Below, in pieces: positions 1-6,043 of a stretch of 12,642 bases of DNA. The position numbers and the translations under genes were made by a program. The DNA comes from an uncultured Eubacteriales bacterium (GTDB taxonomy: Bacteria > Bacillota > Clostridia > Christensenellales > UBA1242): NCBI GenBank assembly GCA_948512295.1, contig CAOQRA010000032.1, positions 1 to 12,642 on the forward strand. The letters are read 5' to 3'. The notes below the pieces were generated by a model. The model was not told where the DNA came from and ran no database searches. It was given only the letters and a program-made list of their open reading frames with translations. Position 1 is the stretch's first letter. Each line of letters begins with the position of its first letter.

Positions 1-47
1 TACAAGAATCAATTGCCAATAACTTAGTATTGTTCTATTGATTGCAT

Positions 48-80
48 AAAAAAGCACACTCATGCGAGTGCGCTTTTTTT
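48..80. terminator. Bidirectional-type intrinsic terminator
   Basis: An A-run, then GCACACTC, loop ATGC, GAGTGCGC and a T-run. There is one A/C mismatch in the stem. The symmetric A and T runs would allow termination in both directions. It probably ends a gene lying left of the window; bases 1-47 have stops in the frame leading into it and no recognisable coding end. A close copy follows the next gene. Confidence 0.8.
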
Positions 81-99
81 AGTTATTTTTGGTTTACTC

Positions 100-127
100 T
101 TGACTTTTGAAAAAAGTGTGCTACAAT
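100..127 (+). promoter_or_regulatory. Sigma-A promoter of the gene at 166
   Basis: TTGACT at 100-105, 16 bp spacer, TACAAT at 122-127. Transcription would start near 134. Because this promoter covers the upstream in-frame TTG at 100, that TTG cannot be the start of the following gene. Confidence 0.75.
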
Positions 128-165
128 CTTTATATGGTAAATTTATATTATTGAAGGAGCGGATT

Positions 166-744
166 ATGAGTATTAGTCGACAGTGCACATCTTATTTACT
201 CGCATGCTGGTATATTAGTGTATCCAATATGATGAAGTTACGAGATAAAGACTTGAAAATTAAAGGAGATAGAGAAAAACAGGGGAACCTCATTAACCAG
301 AATACTATTAATTCAAAATTCTTATTTGATAAAGTGCAAAGATTTCATTTAACAAGTTCTTATGGGGAACCTGTAATGTATGATCCTAGATTTATAGGAT
401 ATGTGGGATTGTCATTTCCGCAAAATAGTTGTGAAGACTTTGGATATACTCTTAATGGAGATGAGGATTTTTGCTATTTAGGATGTGGTGACTATTGTTT
501 AAATGTAAACCTTTTAGAATTTGGCAAAGACGGGTATTTAGATGTCGAAAAGTTTTTTATAAAAAATATGATAAAAGAGATTGAACAGCCTACAAAGGCA
601 TTCAAGCAATTTTTAACAGAAATGGGGACTTGTCTATCAGAAAAGGGAAAAAGAATTTTAGAAAAAGTACAATATATGCCGCGTGATGAAGCATTAAGAA
701 TATTTTATAATGAATATGAAAGAACTGAAGACGAAAGTGAATAA
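166..744 (+). CDS. Hypothetical protein, 192 aa, cysteine-containing
   Basis: I do not recognise this protein. The start at 166 is chosen because GAAGGAG (153-159) lies 6 nt upstream and the longer reading frame from 100 runs through the promoter. There is no signal peptide; a short hydrophobic stretch near residues 9-20 is too weak and interrupted to call a membrane segment. Seven cysteines are present, including a C-x3-C-x3-C run at residues 103, 107 and 111, which could bind metal but matches no motif I know. The C-terminal 60 residues are helical and charged and end in an acidic tail (TEDESE). The gene is a single-gene unit between two similar terminators. It is probably cytoplasmic. Confidence 0.75.
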   Translation: MSISRQCTSYLLACWYISVSNMMKLRDKDLKIKGDREKQGNLINQNTINSKFLFDKVQRFHLTSSYGEPVMYDPRFIGYVGLSFPQNSCEDFGYTLNGDEDFCYLGCGDYCLNVNLLEFGKDGYLDVEKFFIKNMIKEIEQPTKAFKQFLTEMGTCLSEKGKRILEKVQYMPRDEALRIFYNEYERTEDESE

Positions 745-774
745 AAAAGCACACTCGCAAGGGTGCGCTTTTTT
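742..774. terminator. Intrinsic terminator, near-copy of the one at 48
   Basis: A-run, GCACACTC, loop GCAA, GGGTGCGC and T-run, starting at the stop codon of the preceding gene. It carries the same A/C mismatch as the terminator at 48-80 and differs mainly in the loop. Confidence 0.85.
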
Positions 775-805
775 GTGAATAAGCGGCTTTTTTAGTTTTT
801 TTATC

Positions 806-834
806 TTGACAATGCTGTCACTCTATGATATAAT
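806..834 (+). promoter_or_regulatory. Consensus sigma-A promoter
   Basis: TTGACA at 806-811, 17 bp spacer, TATAAT at 829-834: a full consensus match. Predicted start near 841 gives a leader of only about 17 nt before the ATG at 858. Confidence 0.9.
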
Positions 835-857
835 AATGCTATAAATGGAAGGCGATT

Positions 858-1394
858 ATGAGAGTTACAATAAGTGAATTTTTTGAAGAAATGCGAAAAT
901 TTTCTAATATAAAAAATAGCGAACAGCGTGATGAATGGGAGAAATTATGCGATATTTATACAGCTGATTATGAACGTCAGAGGGGTAAATACAATGCTTT
1001 TAAATGTTTGTGTAATGGAGAGGTTTATGTTCCTACAGCTCTTGAAAGCGGGATTATGTTTTATCTTTTAAAAAACGCTTCAGAAGAATTGCAGTCAGTC
1101 GCCATGTTTTCAACGAGTATGAAAGCGAAAAATATTTCTGTAATAAGAACTATGCTGAATTTATATGCCGATATAAGGGAAAAAGACGGATATTATTATA
1201 TCACATTTGATGTTCCTCCAACTGAGTTTGAAGAATTTAAACAGGTTTCGGAATACATTTTAAAGCAAGTAGAAAAATTTAGGAAAAATTTGATAGAAAA
1301 TAGTAGAATGTTTTCAAGAGAGGCTACGCTTAAAAATTTAATCCGGCAAGTGGAAGCAGTTGAAAAAGAATATTCAGATGACGAAGCAGAATAA
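858..1394 (+). CDS. Hypothetical protein, 178 aa, helical, acidic tail
   Basis: Not recognised. The start at 858 has GGAAGG (847-852) 5 nt upstream and a consensus promoter just before it. The protein is soluble, with no signal peptide or membrane segment. Residues 1-45 and 120-178 are predicted by eye to be helical and highly charged; the centre (about 46-115) has mixed composition with a KCLC cysteine pair. It ends in SDDEAE, resembling the tails of its neighbours on both sides, although the bodies of the proteins show no similarity that I can see. It is a single-gene unit between terminators. Confidence 0.8.
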   Translation: MRVTISEFFEEMRKFSNIKNSEQRDEWEKLCDIYTADYERQRGKYNAFKCLCNGEVYVPTALESGIMFYLLKNASEELQSVAMFSTSMKAKNISVIRTMLNLYADIREKDGYYYITFDVPPTEFEEFKQVSEYILKQVEKFRKNLIENSRMFSREATLKNLIRQVEAVEKEYSDDEAE

Positions 1395-1422
1395 AAAAAG
1401 CGCACTATAAAGTGTGCTTTTT
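1395..1422. terminator. Intrinsic terminator
   Basis: GCGCACT (1400-1406), loop ATAA, AGTGTGC (1411-1417), flanked by A and T runs, immediately after the stop codon. It belongs to the same look-alike group as those at 48 and 742. Confidence 0.85.
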
Positions 1423-1427
1423 ATGTA

Positions 1428-1455
1428 TTGACAAATGAAAATTATGTGGTATACT
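1428..1455 (+). promoter_or_regulatory. Sigma-A promoter of the gene at 1477
   Basis: TTGACA at 1428-1433, 16 bp spacer, TATACT at 1450-1455. It overlaps the upstream ATG at 1435, which argues against that codon as the start. Confidence 0.85.
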
Positions 1456-1476
1456 AGAGGCAAAGTGAGGCATATT

Positions 1477-1986
1477 ATGGATACATTAAAATACAAGTTA
1501 TCAAATAAAAAAGAAGATATAATTAAAGTTGGAGAGCATACACTTCATCGCATTATTGCTTTAAAGGATATAATTGATGAAAAAGGGAAAGTGCTTGTAC
1601 ATAGTGGCGACAAGGGCGGTTATGTAGAAAGTGAAAGCAACTTAAGTCATTATGACACTTGCTGGATATATGATGAGGCTATGGCTTATGAGAGCTCGCA
1701 AGTGAACTGCGCTGCCGAACTTCATAATCGTGCTGTTGCCCGTGATGGGGTTACTCTTTGGGGAATGGTTCAAGCTTTTGACGATGTGCAACTTTACGGA
1801 ACAGCTAGCTTATATGGTAAGCCTAAGTTTTATGATTTTGCAAGAGTATCTGGATGCGCTCAAATTTCTGGAGAGGTTATACTTAGCGGCGATGTTTGGG
1901 TTGGCGGAAATGAAAAGTTTACAGGGAATGTAAAACTCGAGAGTGGCACTTATGTGACTTATGTAAATGAAGATGAGGCACAATAA
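1477..1986 (+). CDS. YdcK-like left-handed beta-helix (hexapeptide-repeat) protein
   Basis: 169 aa. The opening (YKLSNKK, then HRIIALKDI, GGYVESESNLS and CWIYDEA at about residues 6-68) matches the arrangement remembered for E. coli YdcK and related phage or bacterial proteins, which fold as a left-handed beta-helix of the hexapeptide acyltransferase type. The rest (about 62-160) is a run of imperfect short repeats with regular small or aliphatic positions (for example VNCAAELHNRAVARDGV and VSGCAQISGEVILSGDV), consistent with helix coils. No catalytic histidine pattern is evident, so enzyme activity is doubtful. The start at 1477 is chosen over 1435 because AGTGAGG (1464-1470) sits 6 nt upstream and the promoter covers 1435. 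It ends in NEDEAQ, like its acidic-tailed neighbours. The fold assignment is fairly secure; the role is unknown. Confidence 0.8.
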   Translation: MDTLKYKLSNKKEDIIKVGEHTLHRIIALKDIIDEKGKVLVHSGDKGGYVESESNLSHYDTCWIYDEAMAYESSQVNCAAELHNRAVARDGVTLWGMVQAFDDVQLYGTASLYGKPKFYDFARVSGCAQISGEVILSGDVWVGGNEKFTGNVKLESGTYVTYVNEDEAQ

Positions 1987-2015
1987 AATTACGCGGACAT
2001 AGCCGCGTATTTTTT
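1987..2015 (+). terminator. Intrinsic terminator
   Basis: TACGCGG (1990-1996) pairs with CCGCGTA (2003-2009) around a short loop, followed by seven T. Confidence 0.85.
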
Positions 2016-2127
2016 AAACATCAGTTCATTTTAATTTTTTTGGAAATAGTTATCTAAGAAGTAATTCGCCTTTCTCGCTTTTACAAGTTTTATCAATAGC
2101 CAGTTTTGGTCGTAAAGCGACGCAAGA

Positions 2128-2175
2128 TGTCGAAAATCAAAAAATACATTAAATCGTTTGTATAAATTTGTCGAA
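2128..2175. promoter_or_regulatory. Two Spo0A-like boxes (TGTCGAA)
   Basis: Exact TGTCGAA heptamers at 2128-2134 and 2169-2175, same orientation, 41 bp apart (about four helical turns). The second lies between the -35 and -10 of the lipoprotein promoter. TGTCGAA is the established core of the Bacillus and Clostridium 0A box. The same heptamer occurs elsewhere in the window inside genes (543, 8610, and in the 23S), so chance cannot be excluded. Confidence 0.4.
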
Positions 2176-2186
2176 AGTCGTATAAT
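2158..2186 (+). promoter_or_regulatory. Sigma-A-type promoter of the lipoprotein gene
   Basis: TTGTAT at 2158-2163, 17 bp spacer, TATAAT at 2181-2186. Predicted start near 2193, giving a leader of about 20 nt. Confidence 0.7.
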
Positions 2187-2212
2187 TCTTGTAGTTAATG
2201 AGGTTTATTATA

Positions 2213-2665
2213 ATGAAACGATTTAAATATTTATTTTTAGTGATATTATTAATATTCATGCCGTGTGCTTTTGTTGGCTGTGCAAATGATTATCAAAGTG
2301 AAATAACATTGCCTGGTAATAATCAACCAGAAAATCCCAATTTGCCAGAAGAAAATCCAGACAAACCAATATTTCCACAAGAACCTTCCAAACCTGAAGC
2401 CCCTAACAGCTCAGTATCTTTAGATATTGCTTTTGCGAAAGAAGTGGTTATAAAACTGGAAGAGTATGGATTTTTGATAGATGCCGACTATAATGTTTTT
2501 GTTAAAGAAAACGAATTGATTATCAGCGTTATGCAAGACTTTTCAGGTGGTATTGATAGTGAAGAAATTGAAATTATATTGCTTGAAGAATATTGCTTTG
2601 ATAACTTTGATCTTTTTATCGACTTTCAATTTGAAGTCTTAATTATTACAATAAAGTCTTTATAG
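2213..2665 (+). CDS. Predicted lipoprotein with Pro-rich stalk, 150 aa
   Basis: An N-terminal lipoprotein signal: basic start (MKRFK), hydrophobic stretch at residues 6-17, and lipobox AFVGC with the lipidated Cys at 23. It would be exported by Sec, lipidated by Lgt and cleaved by LspA, leaving it anchored to the outer face of the membrane. Residues 30-65 form a Pro/Glu/Asn-rich linker typical of Gram-positive surface lipoproteins, followed by a small acidic domain of about 80 residues that I do not recognise. The start at 2213 is preferred to the ATG at 2198 because it gives a conventional signal peptide and has GAGG 9 nt upstream. It has its own promoter with two Spo0A-like boxes. No convincing terminator directly follows; the hairpin at 2843 is the next one. 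Confidence 0.8.
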   Translation: MKRFKYLFLVILLIFMPCAFVGCANDYQSEITLPGNNQPENPNLPEENPDKPIFPQEPSKPEAPNSSVSLDIAFAKEVVIKLEEYGFLIDADYNVFVKENELIISVMQDFSGGIDSEEIEIILLEEYCFDNFDLFIDFQFEVLIITIKSL

Positions 2666-2938
2666 TAATACATAATTCTATACATAATTATGGTTGTGGA
2701 AATCTCGTTCATATAAAAAGCGCAGAGTAAAAAGCGTGAAATTTTACTGCATGCGATAAAAATAGAGCAATGATTATTGCTGCTTAATTAGTTTATAATG
2801 TATCATTATTTTATTAGTTTTAGCATTGAAGCTAATATGTACGAGGGGGCTCCCCCTCTTTTTGTAATAAAACAATATCGTTAGAATTGTGGGCTCATTC
2901 ACATATTATGTTTTTTTTAATAAATGTGTTTATTTTAT
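2666..2938 (+). other. Intergenic region with several hairpins
   Basis: No reading frame of note lies here. Visible structures are AGCAAT/ATTGCT (2766-2781), a TATAAT at 2794-2799 with only a poor -35, TTAGC/GCTAA (2820-2835) and a strong terminator at 2843. Transcription from 2794 would yield an RNA of about 57 nt ending at that terminator; this is speculative. Otherwise the region may simply be the 3' untranslated part of the lipoprotein transcript. Confidence 0.35.
2843..2863 (+). terminator. GC-rich intrinsic terminator
   Basis: GAGGGGG followed almost directly by CCCCCTC, then TTTTT (2859-2863). It is the likely end point of lipoprotein transcription, nearly 180 nt downstream of the stop. 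Confidence 0.85.
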
Positions 2939-2967
2939 TTGATAATTTAATTAAAATTTATTAGAAT
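2939..2967 (+). promoter_or_regulatory. Sigma-A promoter of the HD gene
   Basis: TTGATA at 2939-2944, 17 bp spacer, TAGAAT at 2962-2967; each hexamer differs from consensus at one base. Predicted start near 2974 leaves a leader of about 12 nt that is mostly the ribosome site AAAGGAA. Confidence 0.7.
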
Positions 2968-2985
2968 GATAGAAAAGGAAATAAT

Positions 2986-3570
2986 ATGGAAGCGAAAGAT
3001 GAGTTTTTAGAGATTTTTTATGATAATGTGGAACGCGATGGTGCGGAAGCGCTTATAGAGTGGCTAGAGCGTACCAATTTCTTTACATCGCCAGCAAGTT
3101 CTCGCAGACATTCAAATTATCCAGGAGGACTTTGTGAGCATTCGATAAAAGTTTACAAACGCTTTATAAAATTGCTAGAAAATGAATATGGAGCAAACTG
3201 GACGGATAAAATATCATTAGAAAGTGCAACTATTATTGCGTTATTCCACGATCTTTGCAAAGTCAATTGTTATATCGAAGATGTTAAGAATGTAAAAGTC
3301 GACAACCAATGGGTTCAAAAGCCATATTATAGATATGAGGATACTCTTCCTTATGGACATGGCGAAAAATCTGTTTATATCCTTTCGGGGTTTATGAAAC
3401 TAGAACGCATCGAAGCTATGGCAATCAACTGGCATATGGGAGAATATGATTCACGCGTTAAGGGCGGCAATTATTCTATAGCTGACGCGTTCTATAGATA
3501 CCCAATTGTATTCTTGTTTCATTTAGCGGATTTAACCTCCACTTATTTAGATGAAAAACCAATTAATTAG
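2986..3570 (+). CDS. HD-domain metal-dependent phosphohydrolase
   Basis: 194 aa, soluble. HD-superfamily metal ligands are visible in order: the H of GGLCEH at residue 52, the HD pair of FHDLCK at 88-89 with following K92, H125 in YGHGEKS, H150 in NWHMG, and D182 in HLADL. The SRRHSNYPGGLCEH stretch recalls the HD part of YhaM-type exoribonucleases (HH-x3-GGL-x2-H), but no OB-fold or nuclease domain is fused, so the substrate cannot be named; nucleotides or cyclic nucleotides are possible. The length suits a stand-alone HD domain. The start at 2986 has AAAGGAA 5 nt upstream. The next gene's promoter begins 4 bp after the stop, with no terminator between, so readthrough into the next gene is possible. 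Confidence 0.85.
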   Translation: MEAKDEFLEIFYDNVERDGAEALIEWLERTNFFTSPASSRRHSNYPGGLCEHSIKVYKRFIKLLENEYGANWTDKISLESATIIALFHDLCKVNCYIEDVKNVKVDNQWVQKPYYRYEDTLPYGHGEKSVYILSGFMKLERIEAMAINWHMGEYDSRVKGGNYSIADAFYRYPIVFLFHLADLTSTYLDEKPIN

Positions 3571-3574
3571 GGTA

Positions 3575-3603
3575 TTGACAAATTTAAAATATTGAGTTAT
3601 AAT
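3575..3603 (+). promoter_or_regulatory. Consensus sigma-A promoter
   Basis: TTGACA at 3575-3580, 17 bp spacer, TATAAT at 3598-3603. It is followed by a very strong ribosome site AAGGAGG at 3616-3622, so the gene at 3630 is probably highly expressed. Confidence 0.9.
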
Positions 3604-3629
3604 ATATATGAATATAAGGAGGGAAACTT

Positions 3630-5225
3630 ATGGCAGAATCTATGGAAGTAAAATCTAAAGTTCAAAAAGAATATGAAATAGCATTGGAAAATTATAAAGC
3701 AGCCGAGGATGCTTATGAAGCAGCCATGGAAGCTTCCGATGCAGAACCTGACAACATAAAGTTATTAAAGGCGACTGAGAAAGCACTCAAAGCAAAAACT
3801 AAGGCAAGCGCGAGAAAAGAAAAGGCTGAGGCTAAAGTTAAATTAGAAGAAGGGGATCAGCAGTCAATTGAAAACAATGAACTTGAGAGCAATGGAGCAA
3901 CCTCAAATCAGAAAATTATGGGACACCTTAAACAGCATTGGAAAAAGTATGCTGCCGCTGCTGCTGCCGTAATTATTGCTGGTTCAACTTTTGGTATTAT
4001 AGATCAAGTAAATCAAAGCAATACTGAAAATGCATTAGGTGATGCTAATAACACTATTGGTATGACTGCAGAAAGCGTTTTGGAGACTTATGACTCAACT
4101 TGTGAGTCAGCTGAAAAGGCAATTGCTAATGCTGTGCTTGCAAGTAATTATGCAACTGAAGTTTATAATGAAGTACAGGAGGCAGAAACAGCTGCTGAAC
4201 TTGAAGAGGCTTGGTTAAAAGCAAAAGGCAATGTAATTGTGTCTGCACAAGCTGACAAAACTGCATATGCAATTGCTCAAGAGGCAAAAAGCGAAACTGA
4301 CAATGTTAAAGGTTCACTTAGCACCATTAGACAAGACTTGGACGCTGTTCAACAAACACAAGCGGTGGTTGAAGCTAAAGACAATATTGATAATGTACTT
4401 CTTGCAAGTGCAGGTGCTCCTATTGTAGTAACTATTGATAGTGAAAGCTTTCAAGTTGCTCCTAAAAATGCAACTAAAGTTCAATATACCGTTAAAGTAG
4501 AAGACAAAGGCAATGAGGAAATAGTTGTAAGCTCTGTAGTAGTTGCTGACACTATTGCGCAAAATGCTGTGACCATTGCCGATGCTGCTGCAGAACTTGC
4601 GCAAAGCAAACTCAATGAATTAGAAGTAAATGATGTTAATTTGTCTGAAACTCAAGTGCAGCAAATGGCAGATTGTATTCTTAATAACAACCCAGGTCAT
4701 GTTATTAGTTTTCAAAGTTTTTCTTATGTGGGCGAAGATTTGGTTTTATACTTTAATGGCGATGACGGTTTTAAACATAACGCCGTATATCAAGTTACAA
4801 TTGCCTCTAAAGAATTTACTCATATAAAAGGCGATCAAGATAAGTTTAACCAAGAAGTTGCAGATTACGTTTCAACACATAAAGTTCAAAGTGTTTGCTT
4901 TATCTCAAGCGAAGGTTTTGTAGGAAAAGAAAATCAAGAATTATTAAACAAGACTTTAAACTTTTCTACTCCAGGCAGCGATACTGCGGCGACTTTAAAT
5001 GATGTCATGTTTAATATCGCGATTAAATTTTCTGAAAAAGCAAAATGTACAACAGTTACTTATCAAGTGCTTGCAAAAGGCGAGGATGGTACTGTAAATG
5101 TACTTGAAACAAATTCAATTACTTTAGAAGGTAAAGTTAGCGTGGCTGAAGCAGAAGACGAAGCAATTGCTCATTATCTTGAAGCTCATCAAGTGACTGC
5201 AGAGTCTACTTCAGAGGCTGAATAA
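3630..5225 (+). CDS. Single-pass membrane protein with helical Ala-rich regions, 531 aa
   Basis: I do not recognise the family. Residues 1-75 are highly charged, Ala/Glu/Lys-rich and heptad-like, so probably a cytoplasmic coiled coil. A basic stretch (HLKQHWKKY) precedes one hydrophobic segment at about 107-124, giving a likely inside-to-outside signal anchor. The external part begins with more Ala-rich helix (about 140-245, and again about 305-335) and contains beta-rich stretches around 255-305 and 350-500. No cell-wall anchor, protease motif or binding motif is evident. The consensus promoter and AAGGAGG site suggest abundant expression, fitting a structural envelope protein. It ends in STSEAE, an acidic tail like those of genes upstream, but here it would lie outside the cell. 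The role is unknown. Confidence 0.8.
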   Translation: MAESMEVKSKVQKEYEIALENYKAAEDAYEAAMEASDAEPDNIKLLKATEKALKAKTKASARKEKAEAKVKLEEGDQQSIENNELESNGATSNQKIMGHLKQHWKKYAAAAAAVIIAGSTFGIIDQVNQSNTENALGDANNTIGMTAESVLETYDSTCESAEKAIANAVLASNYATEVYNEVQEAETAAELEEAWLKAKGNVIVSAQADKTAYAIAQEAKSETDNVKGSLSTIRQDLDAVQQTQAVVEAKDNIDNVLLASAGAPIVVTIDSESFQVAPKNATKVQYTVKVEDKGNEEIVVSSVVVADTIAQNAVTIADAAAELAQSKLNELEVNDVNLSETQVQQMADCILNNNPGHVISFQSFSYVGEDLVLYFNGDDGFKHNAVYQVTIASKEFTHIKGDQDKFNQEVADYVSTHKVQSVCFISSEGFVGKENQELLNKTLNFSTPGSDTAATLNDVMFNIAIKFSEKAKCTTVTYQVLAKGEDGTVNVLETNSITLEGKVSVAEAEDEAIAHYLEAHQVTAESTSEAE

Positions 5226-5232
5226 AAAAATA

Positions 5233-5262
5233 AAAGGGAGGAGGTCAATCCTCTCTTTTTTT
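5233..5262 (+). terminator. Intrinsic terminator
   Basis: A ten-pair stem (5233-5242 with 5249-5258, one G-T pair) around loop GGTCAA, followed by T residues. Confidence 0.9.
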
Positions 5263-5292
5263 AAAAATATTTATAAAAAAACTAAAAAATGG

Positions 5293-5319
5293 TTGACAAA
5301 AGCGTTAGATTATGATAAT
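5293..5319 (+). promoter_or_regulatory. Promoter of tRNA-Ala
   Basis: TTGACA at 5293-5298 and GATAAT at 5314-5319 with a 15 bp spacer; TAATCT at 5316-5321 with 17 bp is the alternative. A perfect palindrome overlaps the -10 region. Confidence 0.65.
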
Positions 5320-5323
5320 CTAA
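5305..5323. promoter_or_regulatory. Perfect 9-1-9 palindrome, possible operator
   Basis: TTAGATTAT-G-ATAATCTAA is centred on 5314, inside the tRNA promoter. The 9-1-9 (or 7-1-7) geometry and A/T-rich core resemble Fur-family operators, but the bases do not match a Fur, PerR or Zur consensus. A repressor bound here would block the promoter. Confidence 0.4.
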
Positions 5324-5340
5324 TCACGCTTAATGATTTT

Positions 5341-5418
5341 GGGGGATTAGCTCAGTTTGGCTAGAGCGCCTGCCTTGCAAGCAGGAGGTCATCGGTTCGA
5401 GCCCGATATTCTCCACCA
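5341..5418 (+). tRNA. tRNA-Ala (anticodon TGC)
   Basis: A complete cloverleaf. The seven-pair acceptor stem (5341-5347 with 5408-5414, two G-T pairs) is followed by discriminator A at 5415 and encoded CCA at 5416-5418. The anticodon stem is CCTGC/GCAGG with loop CTTGCAA, anticodon TGC at 5376-5378. The T arm is ATCGG-TTCGAGC-CCGAT at 5391-5407. It stands alone with its own promoter and is not in an rRNA spacer. Confidence 0.97.
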
Positions 5419-5422
5419 GTTG

Positions 5423-5466
5423 AGGTCTAAAACTTTATCTGCTAATAATAAGTTTTAGGCTTTTTA
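5423..5466 (+). terminator. Intrinsic terminator after tRNA-Ala
   Basis: CTAAAACTT (5427-5435) pairs perfectly with AAGTTTTAG (5450-5458), extended by a few flanking pairs, then TTTTT. The next gene begins 18 nt after the T-run without an evident promoter, so partial readthrough may express it. Confidence 0.85.
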
Positions 5467-5483
5467 TTATAGAGGGGAGATAA

Positions 5484-5783
5484 ATGAAAAGGTTTTTCAG
5501 TAGCAGATGGTTTGTTATATTAAGCACAACAATCACTTTTGTTCTAGGGGGGCTTGCTGGTTGGCTTCTTGGATATCAACCTTATACAACAGGAAGGGTT
5601 TCAGGCGGTGATTGGATTGGTATAACTTCTGGTAGCACTAACACTGAATATATATTTCAGTTAAAGACTGCTTTCGGATATTGGATTATTGCATTGATAA
5701 TAACCTTCGTTGTTTTCCTTTTATGCGTTTTGATTAGAAAGCAATTTTTGAATGGTGAAAAAAATATTGACAAGTCTTGTTAA
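5484..5783 (+). CDS. Small two-TM membrane protein, 99 aa
   Basis: Not recognised. Hydrophobic segments at about residues 9-31 and 65-86 flank a polar loop of about 33 residues. The basic N-terminus (MKRFFSSR) and basic residues after TM2 (IRKQ) favour both ends inside and the loop outside. GAGGGGAG lies just upstream of the ATG. No good promoter lies between the tRNA terminator and this gene, so it may depend on readthrough from the tRNA promoter. Its last codons (NIDKSC) are written inside one copy of the palindromic terminator that is repeated in this window, so the end of this reading frame may have been shaped by that element. Confidence 0.7.
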   Translation: MKRFFSSRWFVILSTTITFVLGGLAGWLLGYQPYTTGRVSGGDWIGITSGSTNTEYIFQLKTAFGYWIIALIITFVVFLLCVLIRKQFLNGEKNIDKSC

Positions 5784-5791
5784 TCTTTTTT
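5764..5791. terminator. Palindromic terminator, copy 1 (overlaps gene end)
   Basis: TATTGACAAG, central T, CTTGTTAATC, then a T-run. It is a slightly diverged copy of the elements at 7522 and 8691. The stop codon at 5781-5783 falls in its right arm. Confidence 0.75.
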
Positions 5792-5803
5792 ATTGTTACA
5801 GAA

Positions 5804-5829
5804 AACCATGGGGTTTACCCATGGATTTT
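5804..5829 (+). terminator. Second, backup terminator
   Basis: CCATGGG (5806-5812) pairs with CCCATGG (5818-5824) around GTTTA, followed by ATTTTT. It is tandem to the previous terminator, 14 nt downstream. Confidence 0.75.
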
Positions 5830-5830
5830 T

Positions 5831-5925
5831 ATTTTGCGCAAAGTGCAAAATACGAATGCGTAAGCAGTCATGGTGGAGAATAACAAGGTTCTGCGCCAGC
5901 AGGTTCTTGTGTTTTGATTGTTTTT
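5831..5925 (+). ncRNA. Hairpin-rich intergenic element, possible small RNA
   Basis: ATTTTGC/GCAAAAT forms a hairpin at 5831-5851. A second structure at 5883-5910 is a five-pair outer stem (ACAAG/CTTGT), a symmetric GTT/GTT internal loop and a CTGC/GCAG inner stem with loop GCCA, followed by an interrupted T-rich stretch. It matches no riboswitch class I can recall. No promoter is evident, so it may instead be a processed 3' region or a third terminator-like structure. Confidence 0.3.
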
Positions 5926-6009
5926 GAGATAAGAAATAAAAATTAAAAATATTTTATGGCATTTTGCTTTCTATCAAAAATTCTGTAAGTTTTTGTTGAC
6001 AAAAATAGT

Positions 6010-6038
6010 TTGAAAATATTTTAATTTATTGTTATAAT
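6010..6038 (+). promoter_or_regulatory. Sigma-A promoter at a likely leaderless gene
   Basis: TTGAAA at 6010-6015, 17 bp spacer, TATAAT at 6033-6038; only 5 nt separate the -10 from the ATG at 6044. An overlapping alternative is TTGACA at 5996-6001 with TTTAAT at 6020-6025 (18 bp), giving about 12 nt of leader. Neither transcript would carry a Shine-Dalgarno site. Confidence 0.75.
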
Positions 6039-6043
6039 TAAGT

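Noticed and set aside
100..165. Upstream TTG start for the first gene
   Set aside because: The codon is the -35 region of the promoter; the ATG at 166 has a proper ribosome site.
166..744. Radical SAM cluster from C-x3-C-x3-C
   Set aside because: The spacing differs from C-x3-C-x2-C, it lies in the middle of the protein, and no other motif of that family is visible.
4314..4604. Minus-strand and other-frame open frames inside the 531-residue gene (also 4237-4428 and 4630-4827)
   Set aside because: They are shadows of a well-supported gene, with no ribosome sites or plausible composition.
5826..5910. Cyclic di-GMP (GEMM) or other known riboswitch, prompted by GCGCAAAG and GCCAGCAGGTT
   Set aside because: The order and pairing of the required conserved blocks are absent, and no gene follows in the same transcript before a new promoter.
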